The notes under the pieces were generated by a model that had not been told where the DNA came from, searched no databases, and was given only the letters and a program-made list of their open reading frames with translations. The translations under genes were made by a program, and so were the position numbers. Shown in pieces: positions 1-11,000 of a stretch of DNA of 64,000 nt. Every line of letters starts with the position of its first letter. Position 1 is the stretch's first letter. Source of the DNA: Vanessa cardui (lineage: Eukaryota > Arthropoda > Insecta > Lepidoptera > Nymphalidae); assembly GCF_905220365.1 (NCBI RefSeq), contig NC_061152.1:1353001-1417000 (forward strand). Direction: 5' to 3'.

Positions 1-205
1 ATATTAACTATTCCATAAATCGTCAATGCGCCACCAACCTTGGGAACCTTGGGAACTAAGATATTATGTCCCTTGTGCCTGTAGTTACACTGACTCACCC
101 TTCAAACCGGAACGCAACAACACTGAGTACTGTTATTTGGCGGTATGATAACTGATGAGTGGGTGGTACCCAGATGGGCTTGCACGAAGCCCTACCATCA
201 AGTCA
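1..205 (-). repeat. SINE-A copy, cut by window edge
   Basis: This matches the 5' three quarters of the SINE-A family in reverse. It runs from the block meaning 'fails to reach the LINE-like tail' at base 1 to the conserved end near CTACCATCAAG. The LINE-like tail lies outside the window. Confidence 0.8.
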
Positions 206-797
206 CTCTTTAGACAGCCAAGTCACACTTTAAAAATGTCTACAAAATAGTCTACGATATATCTCTTAGGGATAACACACAACCATTTTTCATCCTTTAC
301 TTACGAGAAATATCGGCTTATTTTTTAAGCGATTTTGGGCAATACAACATTAATTCTTATCCAATTAAGTAACTTAAATAGACCAATATGTAATTTTCGA
401 ATATATCACAGATTTAAAATGCAGGGACATAGCTGTTTGTATTGTCTAATGACAAAATGCTGTGGAAGTTGTAAGACATTCTGTAGTACATTTAGTATCA
501 GCAATTCATCTCTGCGTGCGGGTTTGATCATTACATATTTTAAAATTGGTATATATGTAGTTAAAATTTGTTACTGTTGTATATTTTAAATTGAAATACT
601 TATCGATGCATGTGACATTGTCTACGTTTTTTTCTTATTTGGTGTAAAATATATTGTCAATCTTTTTTAGATAAGTCTAGAATTTCAATTTTCTATGCAG
701 AGCAAAAACATTGGTACTGCCCTTTTGGGATCTAAATTATGGTATGTAGTTTATTGTGTAAACCGCGGTTGGTATCTAGTATTCTTATATACTATAT

Positions 798-1395
798 GAC
801 GACCACTGGCGGATTTACCAATAGGCTAAGTAGGCTGGCGCCTAGGGCGGCAGATTTAGAGGGGCGGCAAATTTAGCCAAATATTTTTTTAATTACAGAA
901 ATAAAAAAAAATATAAGTATACACATTACATCCGTAATCCGTGTACTCGTCACATCATAACGGCTTGCAAAAATAATCCAGTAACTAACAGCAGTATTAT
1001 CTAGTTTACAGTCACAAAAAGATGGAAAACAGATGGAACAAAAATACACTTTCAATTTCAGAATAAACGTAGTTAATATGTACAATAACTAACGTATTGA
1101 TTTCCAAAGTCAGTTGGGGCGGCAAAAATTAAAAAGCCTACTAGCGACAAATTTGTAAATTCGCCACTGATGACGACCTCTGTGGTCGAGTAGTGTGTAG
1201 GTACCTACTTTCATGGATGCGCCACGCTGAGGTCCCGGTTCCGTCCGGCCGAGTCGATGTAGAAAAAGTTCATTAGTTTCTATGTTGTCTTGGATCTGGG
1301 TGTTTGTACCGTCGTTACTTCTGATTTTCCATAACACGAGTGCTTTAGATACTCACATTAAGAACAGAGTAATGTATGTGATATTTTCCAATATT
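798..1395 (+). repeat. SINE-C copy interrupted by a hAT MITE
   Basis: SINE-C sequence resumes directly after the hAT insertion at 1170 (GACGACCTCTGTGGTCGAG). It includes a damaged B-box-like stretch near 1240 and ends in the degenerate AT-rich tail. The body lacks several bases compared with the 24.1 kb copy. Confidence 0.65.
804..1169. mobile_element. hAT-type MITE with perfect 8-bp target duplication
   Basis: A 366-bp element starts CACTGGCGGATTTACC and ends with the near-complement ATTCGCCACTG. It is flanked on both sides by ATGACGAC (796-803 and 1170-1177). Ends of the CAGTGGCGG type and 8-bp duplications are typical of hAT transposons. Internal GGGGCGGCAAA blocks recur in the longer relative at 35.55-37.40 kb. 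No transposase is present. Confidence 0.85.
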
Positions 1396-2684
1396 CATAT
1401 TTATTTTATTAATACAAAAGGAATATTAAAATCAAAGACAATTTATTTAATCAATTATATTTATTCAGATTTATAGTAAAGCACTTTGACACACTACATT
1501 CACTAACAATTCGTAAATGATTACAATTAAAAAGATTTGTCTTAAAGCTAAAGCGTTAGAAGCTAGAAATAATTAACAAAAAATACATATATTAATTATT
1601 AAATTTAAATATCACAAATCATTGACAATATTTTTTTATCAATTTCTACTAATTATTGCTAATGTGAAGAGAGCCTTATTTAATTTTTTTTTTATGCAAA
1701 CGTCAAATGCAGATATGTGCACACAACATACAGGTACGCACTTTCAATTTTTTCATAATACGATCGGGCGTTTTCAACGACGCAACCGAAAATTTTAATG
1801 ACTTTAATTTAAAATATAAATGAATTGTTATCGTTTATAAACAGAAATGTTGTAGCACCACCCACACACGTATGCATTTATGCGAGTTTTTTCTTAAAGC
1901 AATACAATACGTTTGACATCAAATATTTAAAAAAAAACCAAAAGAGCCCAATTCTAATATAACGAAAATACAGGCGCTTATCACTTTTCTATATTACGAT
2001 TGTTTTCAATGGGGGAATACCCGGTTGCTTCTAACTGAATATTTATATATAAGAACACTATATAACACTATTAATTGTGCGAGAAATAAGCTAAGAGGTG
2101 AGATGTATTTCAGTAAATCAACGGTAAAGGCGTTAAAACGTTAAAGTGTATGTTTTAAGATGACGCTATTTAACTATATTCCAACTATAACAGGAAAAAA
2201 GTTAAATAAACAACATTTGACCGCAAATTGAAGCCATATCATTGATCGAGAGCTGGATTAATCAACTATATTCACAGTGGATTTTCAAATAAACCGCGTT
2301 TCGAACCTCAGAGTAACTGTTATGAATAAGCAAAATTAAAATAAGTTGTATTAAATAATAAGGGTAATTATGTTGTATTATAAACAAATACATATTAATC
2401 ATAAACTCTTAGTAGGGCACAATATAGAGTTATTAGCGAATCGCATGAAATACGTTAATTACGGTTTGTTTATCTTTTTTCCTACTTCAATTGGAATAGG
2501 CTATACCGGATGCGGATTAAAGGAACACACTACATACATAATTCTAGGGAAAATATACAAAAAGCAGTATGCGTCCTCTGCCATCACGTGGCCGAGCTAT
2601 CTATGTTAATAAGCCCTCTCTATAAACATTTCAACTAACCCATATTAAATATAAAAACTGCCAAATATATGCTAATATTATAAA
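1396..2684. other. AT-rich stretch without recognisable genes
   Basis: Poly-A and poly-T runs and short spurious open frames only. There are no codon-biased frames, no splice-framed homology and no clear repeat family on either strand. Confidence 0.5.
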
Positions 2685-2900
2685 GGCGAGCAAATAGCCC
2701 ACATGATGGTAAGTAGTCACCACTGCTCATAGACAATAGCTGTAGAAAAAATTAACAATTCCTTACATCACCAATGCACAAGCAAATCTGGAAACTAAGA
2801 TGTTATGTGCCTGTTACACTGGCTCACTAACTCTGAGTTTGATGTTTGGCGGTAGAATATCTGATGGGTAGGTGGTACCTACACAGAGCCATATCACCAA
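2685..2900 (-). repeat. Old degenerate SINE-A copy
   Basis: It keeps the order of SINE-A blocks: ATGATGGTAAGTAGTCACC, AACTAAGATGTTATGT, TTTGGCGGTAGAATATCTGATGGGT. Many substitutions and deletions separate it from the 47.2 kb copy, so this is one of the oldest copies here. Confidence 0.7.
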
Positions 2901-3635
2901 ATAAAAGCACGTTTTCCGTACGTCTGTTGCGCTATCACAGCCTCACATCTAATCTAATGTATATTGACACTAAGCTTTATCTCCAAGAGTTTACATAAGA
3001 CGCCTTCCTAAGCTTAATTCTAATTAACGATGTTTATTAGAAAATGATTATTCAAGACAATTCTAAACTTTACAATATATAAAAAAAAAAAAAAAAAAAC
3101 AAAACAAAAACATGACTAATGATTATTTATTTAATACCTTCGCAATGGCCTATAGTTGCATCTACGTGTAGCGCAGGCGTTATGCAAAATTTCATAAAAA
3201 AAAAAACATGTATTTAAGACCGAAAATTTTATATAATATTTAAATAACAACACTGAGCTCTCTTAATAGACACGGGAGACTTTTTATCTCAATAATTTGT
3301 TTGATTATACGCTTCAATGAATGCATTAATATATTTTTTATTACACATTGAAGCACATAGTACAAAACAAATATTGATTGAACTTTTTTTTGGCTTTTAT
3401 TTGAGCCAATAGGGCACATATTATTTCGCCAATGCCACGAGCGAATTGGAAAGGCCAATCCTTAAGAGAACCCAGCTGATGAGAGATTATAATCTGACAG
3501 ATGGGTATGACTTGTGACAGGTCTGGCAAATCTGCAGAATTTCAGAAGTGACTTAACGGTGGAAGAAATATCAAGATGGCGCTGCGATCGAGTCCGTTAA
3601 CATAATACAATTTTCAAATGATGTATTAAGTAAAG

Positions 3636-3915
3636 TAACAGCCTGTAAATTTCCCACTGCTGGGATAAGGCCTCGTCTTCCATTAAGGAGAAGGTTTGGA
3701 ACATATACCACTGCGCTGTTCCAATGCGGTTTGGAATGCACATGTGGCAGAATTTCGATGAAATTAGACACATGGAGGTTTCCTCACGATGTTTTCCTTA
3801 ACCGAGCACGAGATGAATTATAAACACAAATTAAGCACATGTATATAGTGGTGCTTGCGTGTGAACCCGCAATAATCGGTTAATATGCACGCGTCCTAAC
3901 CGCTGGGCCATAACT
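3636..3915 (-). repeat. SINE-T copy with TTTAC-type tail
   Basis: The left end AGTAAAGTAACAGCCTG is the complement of the 3' tail. The right end carries the tRNA-like head, with the complement of GGTTCACACGC at about 3870 and CCGCTGGGCCA at 3900-3910. Nearly full length. Confidence 0.8.
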
Positions 3916-4832
3916 GAACACAAATGATGTATAAGAGGATTTAATGTTTTTAAACGCCTGTGCATATATCGACATCTATCGATCGTAGCGACGCCATCTT
4001 GCCACGTTAAGACCCAAAAAAAAACCAAGTATCAAAATTTATTTGCAAGACCGTTGATATATTACATATATTTGTAATTTGATCAGTTGAAATTCAGAGG
4101 GTCCACTTCTTGGCGTTTCTGAACTTGATTATTATAGTACGACACAACTTAGATGTAACATCGGCAAAATATAAAACCGAACACATCCGAATTGAGTACG
4201 CTATCCCAAATTATCAATATCTATTTCTTATGCGAATATGATATTTACACAAAAGCAGTAACTTGTAATATTATATGACCTAATATACTCGTCATTTAAA
4301 TGCAGTCGATGTCTCGGGTTAAACTGACGCGGGAATCTATAGCGACGAATAGCGTCGAATGTCGCGATAGGGAGCTGTTTCTGTTGGTTGTGCAAATTTG
4401 CCGATGCTACATCTAATTTGTGCCGTATTACATACATATTAATAAACACTTATATCAACCGTATTCTCCAGCTAAAGACACCCTAATTTGAATTCAGTAG
4501 GTACAATTCGGGTGAGCTATACTACCGTAATACTCCATAGGTAACAACTTAGATTATTTATATATCTAGATAGAGTATAGCAATTTTTTTTTTGTGCCAA
4601 AAAGGCACAGATTATTTCGAGAGTATCGCAGTACTAAAAAAAATAATCGCGCCAAATTTATTGTCCTTGACAGCTGTCACGCAGACAGCTGATTTGAAAC
4701 GTCAATCGTCAAACTGTTTTACTTGGTGTGTGTACTTGGTGGACAGTTAAGCAAATCACACAATGAAAAAATAAGAGATAAGGAATAAGGAATAGCGGAA
4801 TACAGCGATGGCAGCACCGTTAATCAATTCAT
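3916..4832. other. Gene-free stretch with one duplicated block
   Basis: No credible exon is visible. Bases 4335-4440 (around ATAGCGACGAATAGCGTCGA) recur at 31535-31660, so they belong to an interspersed repeat of unknown class. The remainder is AT-rich. Confidence 0.45.
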
Positions 4833-5272
4833 AATAGGCTATTTGACTGGTTTTTAAAATCCATTTTATATATTTTTAGAAGAAGTTAAGTTAAGTAACC
4901 CAGTAAAAGTTGTGTTTTTTTTTATTACTACTTATTTCCCTAAAAATATCATATTTAAATAGCGCGCAAAAACGCTACTTGGACAATATGGCGCTGCAAT
5001 GGGGTCGGTGTCGTCACTTTCCTGTAGCCTGTGAAAAGCAAAGTTTACGAAAGTTACGAAGTTTAGTTTAAGAAAGTGATTTCATCATAAGCCCGGCCAA
5101 TCAGGAGCGTTTTGTGTCACGTGACAAACGTTTGAAAAAATGCATTTTCATTTATAGATTTTTGAATAAATTTAATTTCAACTTTCTTTAGTAAATAACC
5201 ATTTTTAAACTCATAATATACACTGATTACAATCATTTAAAATTTATTTTTCGCATTGTCAAATAGCCTATT
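4833..5272 (-). mobile_element. M2 MITE, copy 1
   Basis: A 440-bp element has perfect inverted ends AATAGGCTATTTGAC and GTCAAATAGCCTATT. It contains the palindrome TGTCACGTGACA near 5116. It is in the opposite orientation to the copies at 9957 and 58973. Confidence 0.85.
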
Positions 5273-6062
5273 CAAAAATAAGGAATAATAAATAAGAATA
5301 AAATTTCCGTCGAATTGGGAATTTGTTTCTTATTTCTTATAGCCAGCCAACCGGGCATTTTTTCAACGAAGTGTCGTAAAACTGACAGCAGCACGTAACT
5401 AGTAGCAGGTATTCATCCGCTGTGATTGGTTGAATATTGTAGCTTATCGCCTATTGTGTTTTGGTTGCTGTGCTATTCCTTATTTCTTATACCTTATTTT
5501 TTTCATTGTGTAAATTTTACTTTACTTTTTTTTTTTAATTTTCACCTGTTTTCTATATAGACATATAAATAATCATTAATAATTTTTAGGAAATTAAATT
5601 TTATAATTGATTTTAAATAATCATAATAGAACTACTCTTTTATTTGAACAAAATAAATTCTCTAACTTAAAATAATTATAAATTAACAAAAAAAAAAAAT
5701 AGCTGTTTTGTGCATGTTCTATAAAGCTAATAGGTGGAAAAAATACTTAATATTCATAATTATTTCTATTCAGCTAATTAAAATTTTTAATAATCTTTTT
5801 TTTTTTAAATATTAGGCTTTTTGCAAAGGCTGTAGCAGCAACATCTTTTTTTTTAATTATTGTAATTATCTTTTTTTTATCTCACAATACTTGTTATTAA
5901 AAGGTACAAAAGTGAAAAATATTATAAAAATTGTAATGAGATATTTAGGAATGTTAAAATTGTGTAAATTTCGTTTTAAATCTATTACAAGAATAATTAA
6001 GATTATATAACTTTTTTTAAATATGACAACATTGAGAAAAATATATAATGTTTGTCACAGCA
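5273..6062. other. AT-rich 3' flank of the F-box gene
   Basis: This is the downstream side of the minus-strand F-box gene. Several TTTATT motifs (AATAAA on the minus strand) could serve as polyadenylation signals, but none stands out. No coding sequence is seen. Confidence 0.4.
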
Positions 6063-7325
6063 TCACTCAGAAATATTAAGTATTTTAATTTTGTGTACTT
6101 CCTGATATGGCAACATTGGCCCCGCTGTTGTTTCTTTAAAACTATGACTATATGTTATAACTGCTATTTTCTTTGGCATGGCGATTAGAATCCTATGGCT
6201 ATCCTCACCTTCAATAACATCTATTCTTATTATTGGGCACATCGACAACACAGGGCAATCACAACGCTCCATAAAATTAAACTGTTTTATCGGTTTCGAA
6301 TTAAACAGATCAAATTCGTCGTTATGATATGGAGCATAGTATATACGAAATACACCCCAATTGGAACCGACAAACACGGCTTCTCCGTATGTTTTAATAA
6401 TAATAATATCACGCAGAGGCCCTTCGGGAACTGTATGTTTCAAAACGTACATCCATTGAAAGTATACTCGCCAATCCAAATTCTCGAGGAAATTGTACTT
6501 TTTTAATTCATGTAACAAGTTGGTTGACGTATCCAATGTGCTTTGATATATCAGTTCATTGCCGACAATTGTAAATATATCTCGTTGGAATGTAAGTAAG
6601 TTAATATTTCCCTTGTGATAACCAACGGACATTATACTACTATTCGCTTGGTTAAGTAGCACGGATTTTAATTGATCATCCTGTAACTTACATAGATAAA
6701 CCTCATCGGTCAACGTTATATAGAACAGATCATCGTCGGCTAACAGAAATGTCTTTACGTTCCCGAATGTAACATCTGTTTCGTGATGTGCATTCGTTAC
6801 AAGTTTTCGAACGACGAATAAATTTAAATTGTAACCTAGTATTATTATTGTATCGTCGTTTTCAACGTAACGTAGATAGTTACCTGTTATTGAAGTTCTT
6901 CTGGATAGTTTAAGTGTGTCCAAGTCGTAATAATTAATAGCCCCACGAGTATGAACGCCGATTAATCCGTGTCTTAAGACTTGGAAGTCTCTTATCTCAT
7001 CCATACAGCCAGTTGCAGATGCGAATTCATCCATGGATTCATCTGCCTTATTTAACTGCGACCAGAGCGTTAAAGATCTGTAGATATGAAACCAACTCAC
7101 ACCCGGTACCCGCTTGTAATAAGCCACTGCGTATATATCATTAAAATCGTTCTTGCAGTGCTTAAGCCATAACCCTTCGTTGTTGGATAGATTATCGACG
7201 ATTCGCTTCCATCTCCAGCAGACTTGACAGCATTTTGCTCGTTCCTTCGGTGAGAGAAATGTGAAAATGTAAATTAAAATCTCCGTCGGCGAAGATTCCA
7301 TGTAGTAGGTTTCGTTTTCGTTCAT
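6063..7325 (-). CDS. F-box protein, single exon, 420 aa
   Basis: Likely the substrate-recognition subunit of an SCF ubiquitin ligase. The F-box is at about residues 10-55: SSPTEILIYIFTFLSPKER, then the CCQVCWRWKRI helix and LWLKHC, matching the usual LPxEILxxIFsfL...vCrrWr pattern that binds Skp1. Residues 110-400 hold repeated hydrophobic beta-strand segments such as GAINYYDLDTLKLS, TIIILGYNLNLFVV and EAVFVGSNWGVFRIYY. These suggest a beta-propeller substrate domain, although no clean WD repeats are visible. The frame is uninterrupted and codon use is ordinary. The first Met (7325) was chosen; Met9 is possible. The gene is head to head with the coiled-coil gene at 7843, leaving a 517-bp shared upstream region. 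The F-box call is secure; the substrate and orthologue name are not known. Confidence 0.85.
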   Translation of the reverse strand: MNENETYYMESSPTEILIYIFTFLSPKERAKCCQVCWRWKRIVDNLSNNEGLWLKHCKNDFNDIYAVAYYKRVPGVSWFHIYRSLTLWSQLNKADESMDEFASATGCMDEIRDFQVLRHGLIGVHTRGAINYYDLDTLKLSRRTSITGNYLRYVENDDTIIILGYNLNLFVVRKLVTNAHHETDVTFGNVKTFLLADDDLFYITLTDEVYLCKLQDDQLKSVLLNQANSSIMSVGYHKGNINLLTFQRDIFTIVGNELIYQSTLDTSTNLLHELKKYNFLENLDWRVYFQWMYVLKHTVPEGPLRDIIIIKTYGEAVFVGSNWGVFRIYYAPYHNDEFDLFNSKPIKQFNFMERCDCPVLSMCPIIRIDVIEGEDSHRILIAMPKKIAVITYSHSFKETTAGPMLPYQEVHKIKILNISE

Positions 7326-7842
7326 TTTTACGAGTTTTATATGAGGCAGGCTAAGGCCACAGGTCAGTGGTGTTCATGAGATATTTACTCCATTATATTG
7401 TTGCAGATTTATTTATATTAGCTAAGATATCGTTACATTCATGTTTGTTGTGAATTTTTATCACATAAATTTTGACAATTATAGTCATAAGTATATTGAC
7501 GTTTGTACGACAAGCAGATTAGGTTGGTGTCTACACTATCAACAAAATTCTATGAAATATAATATTCATATTATTAATTAGCATATTTTTAAGATCTATT
7601 CTTGATTAATTGTTAATGATTTTGTTAAATTAAATAATAATAATTCAACTAGAATGTGAATATATATGTTTGTAAGATGTAATAAAACACAATTTCATTT
7701 CTAAACTGATGTAAGTTGTTTTGACATTAGAGATAAAAAAAATTCAAAACATTGTATTTTTTAACGGAAGTAGCTATAGATATTGTGATTATATTTCATT
7801 TAAAAATAATAAAACAATCATTATAAATAATATTTAGTACAA
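7326..7842. promoter_or_regulatory. Putative bidirectional promoter region
   Basis: The only sequence separating the start codons of two divergently transcribed genes. It is AT-rich with no obvious TATA box at a fixed distance, and the 5' UTRs of both genes must lie within it. The regulatory role is inferred from gene arrangement alone. Confidence 0.4.
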
Positions 7843-8026
7843 ATGTCGGCATTTAAAGCTCTACGCGATGTCAGTAATAAATTTGAAAACGAACTACGAA
7901 AATTATCAACAGAATTATTCTCTGCAAAAATAGATGATTCCTTCGAGGATATTATTACTAAGAAAATGCGAGACCTTGCTCTCTTTAATTCAAAATTAAG
8001 ATTATTACAAGCGAAGCCGTTAGCCG
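7843..8026 (+). CDS. Coiled-coil gene, exon 1
   Basis: Encodes residues 1-61 and one base of codon 62. ATG follows AGTACAA; the donor is CCG|GTGAGT. Reading on into the intron would stop within four codons, which supports splicing here. Confidence 0.85.
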
Positions 8027-11000
8027 GTGAGTGTTTATAGATATTCATTAGTTTTTTCATCACCAATTAAATTGCTATAAATATAATACAATATGCCGAT
8101 TTTTTTATGCGCTTGTGCAACGGCTAAATCTATGTATACTTACATAAACATATCTAGTAGTAGGAGTAATAATACTTATACTTCTTTGTTAATCATCTCT
8201 AAAGTCATATATCATTATTTTATTAAAGATATGTATATTTATTTTATTTATTTATTTTTGTTTTATGGTATAGGTTGGCGAACGAGCATATGGTCCACCT
8301 GATGGTAAGTGGTCACCATCACCCATAGACATTGAAGCTGTAAGAAATATTAACTTAATACATATTTACATAATATATTATTAACATTGTCAATGTGTCA
8401 CCAACCTTGGCATTTGGGAACTAAGATGTTATGTCCCTTGTGCTTGTAGTTATACTGGCTCACTCACCTTTCAAACTAGAACACAACAATACTGAGTACT
8501 GTTGTTTAGCGGTAGAATAACTGATGAGTGGGTGGTAACTACCCAGAGGCTTGCACAAAGACCTACCACCAAGTAAACACATTTGTGCTCATAAAAATAA
8601 GTTAATCAATTTTTACTACTACAGTAAATGAATAATGACTTTTTTAAACCTTTGGTAATGTTTGCCTTCAGGCTCTTTATTGATGGGGCTGGTCTAGACT
8701 TACAAAAATATAAATATACAGAAAAACCTGTTGTATAACATAGTAGCCCAGATAGTCTTAAAAATGAGAAAATTCAAAATGGAAAACCAATTCATTGTGT
8801 CAAGAAATTTATAAAATATTTATAGGTAGATAGATAATAACTTTCCCGTGAAATCAAACTTATTCAAAATCAATTTAGAGGTTTAAGCATGAAAAGGTAA
8901 CAGATAAATAATATTAGTATTGATTTAATAATGTTTAAAATATATGATTTCAGTGACACCACAAGTTACGGAGATACCAAAGAACGAACAAACGACAATC
9001 AGTGACTATACAGACACAGTGACGTGGAAGATAATTGAACAACAAGTTGTTAAAACTCTAACTCAGACGCACGCCGTGAAGAACTTGATTACGACGCCAA
9101 GTCGGGACTTAGATCCTGAGTTAGTTGAAAGAAAAGAGTATGTATATTAATTGTGTCTATATTAATATTATATAATAATACTTGATTGTCTGCTTGTAGC
9201 GCTTTTATGAGATATCCACTGGATTGAACTTGATTAAATTTAGTATGAAGGACACTTGAACCCTCTTTTATAAACAAACGCCCTTCCTCACTGACTGAAT
9301 AAACATCAACATTATTTGTTTAGTGGCTAGCATTAAGTTGAAAAAGAGTAACTACTGAGTTTCTTGCTGGTTCTTCTCGGTAGAATCTACTTTCCAAACC
9401 GGTGGTAGCTTCACTTAATATAATTGTTAAATGACGATTCAAAAGTGCTTGTAAAAGCCTACTTGAATATAGTATGTTTTTATTTCAATATTTTAAGGCT
9501 GAACAGCAGTAAGTCCATGAATCAATTTCCTAGTTTTGTTATTATAAAGTAACTTAATTTTATTGTCAAGGAATTCTCAATAACAGCTACGATCCTGGAA
9601 GTTTAAACATATCTCCGAAAGTGTGTAAAGCCCTTTTTCTTATGTCCGAGCTCATTCCAGTTGAATTTAATGAGTCATTATCCTGTGTTTGTGCATATAT
9701 CTGTGTATTATACGTCCCCCAGTTCATTAGTTTCCCTTGTAAGTAGCTACTAGCGGATATACCATCTTTAGCCTATTCCAATAGAAGTGGGAATAAAGAT
9801 AAACAAACCGTATTTTATGTATTTTGTACGATTTCGCAAATAACTCAGCTATACATACAGCTACAGCAGCTATAGCAGCTAAGCTACTACGTACTAAGCT
9901 AAACAAAGCTATGAGTCTGTATGGCGCACGCCACGGGGTCGGCGACAATCGCGGCGAATAGGCCGTATTTGACAATGCGAAAAATAAATTGTGAATTATT
10001 GTAATCAGTGTATATTATGAGTTTAAAAATGGTTATTTACTAACGAAAGTTGAAAATAATACTTAATTTATTCAAAAATCCATAAATAACAATGCATTTT
10101 TTCAATCGTTTGTCACGTGACACAAAACGCTCCTAATTGACCGGGCTTATGATGAAGTCACTTTCTTGTAAACCTTGATTTTCTACTATATGTACCACAG
10201 ATTAATATACAGGAAAGTGACGTCAGCGACCCCATTGCAGCGCCATATTTTCCAAATAGGGGGCCTATTTAAATATAAAATTTTTACTATGATATTTTTC
10301 GGCAAATATGTACTTGAAATAAAAAAACAAATCTTTTACTGGGTTCTTTAACGTCTACTAAATAACATAATTTTAAAAACCAGTCAAATAGCCTATTGGT
10401 GCCATGATCAAACGAGTTTAGTTGTTTTCGCAGCGAAAAATGACTTTCATTGTTGAAATACTAGTCTGGTCATAAGCGGCATAAATTTAAGCATATAGTA
10501 AAGAGATTGTAGGAAGAAAGAATAAGTAATTTTACGTCGATTTTTATTTAAATCATGCACTCCACAATCCCTTTCAAATATTAGGTCTTGTAACAAAAAA
10601 CGATTACTTTTTAAGTCGGTTCACCGTTCGCACCGCAGTTCGCGCCGCCGATCCCCGTGGCCAGGCCGTAAGAGTTTATGCTTAATATATCTTTCTTTAT
10701 GGTAACAATTGTAGCACTGTTACACTTAACTACTTATATTCACTATGAGAGAGAGAGAGAGAGATAAGAAGAAAGGGATGGCAGTAATTGTATGCCAGTT
10801 CTACAAAATATAAATTTACTTACAGGAAAATCATTGAACAACTACAAAAGTACAGAGAACATGAATCACAACTCCGACACTTAGAAGCAGTGCTTCAAGA
10901 AAAGGAAGATGAGCTTTTGCATGCTAGACAGACATGGGATGAATCGTTAAGCAAGTTGAAAGACAGCCAAAAGTTGCCGCAAAGTGAAGAAATTGCTACT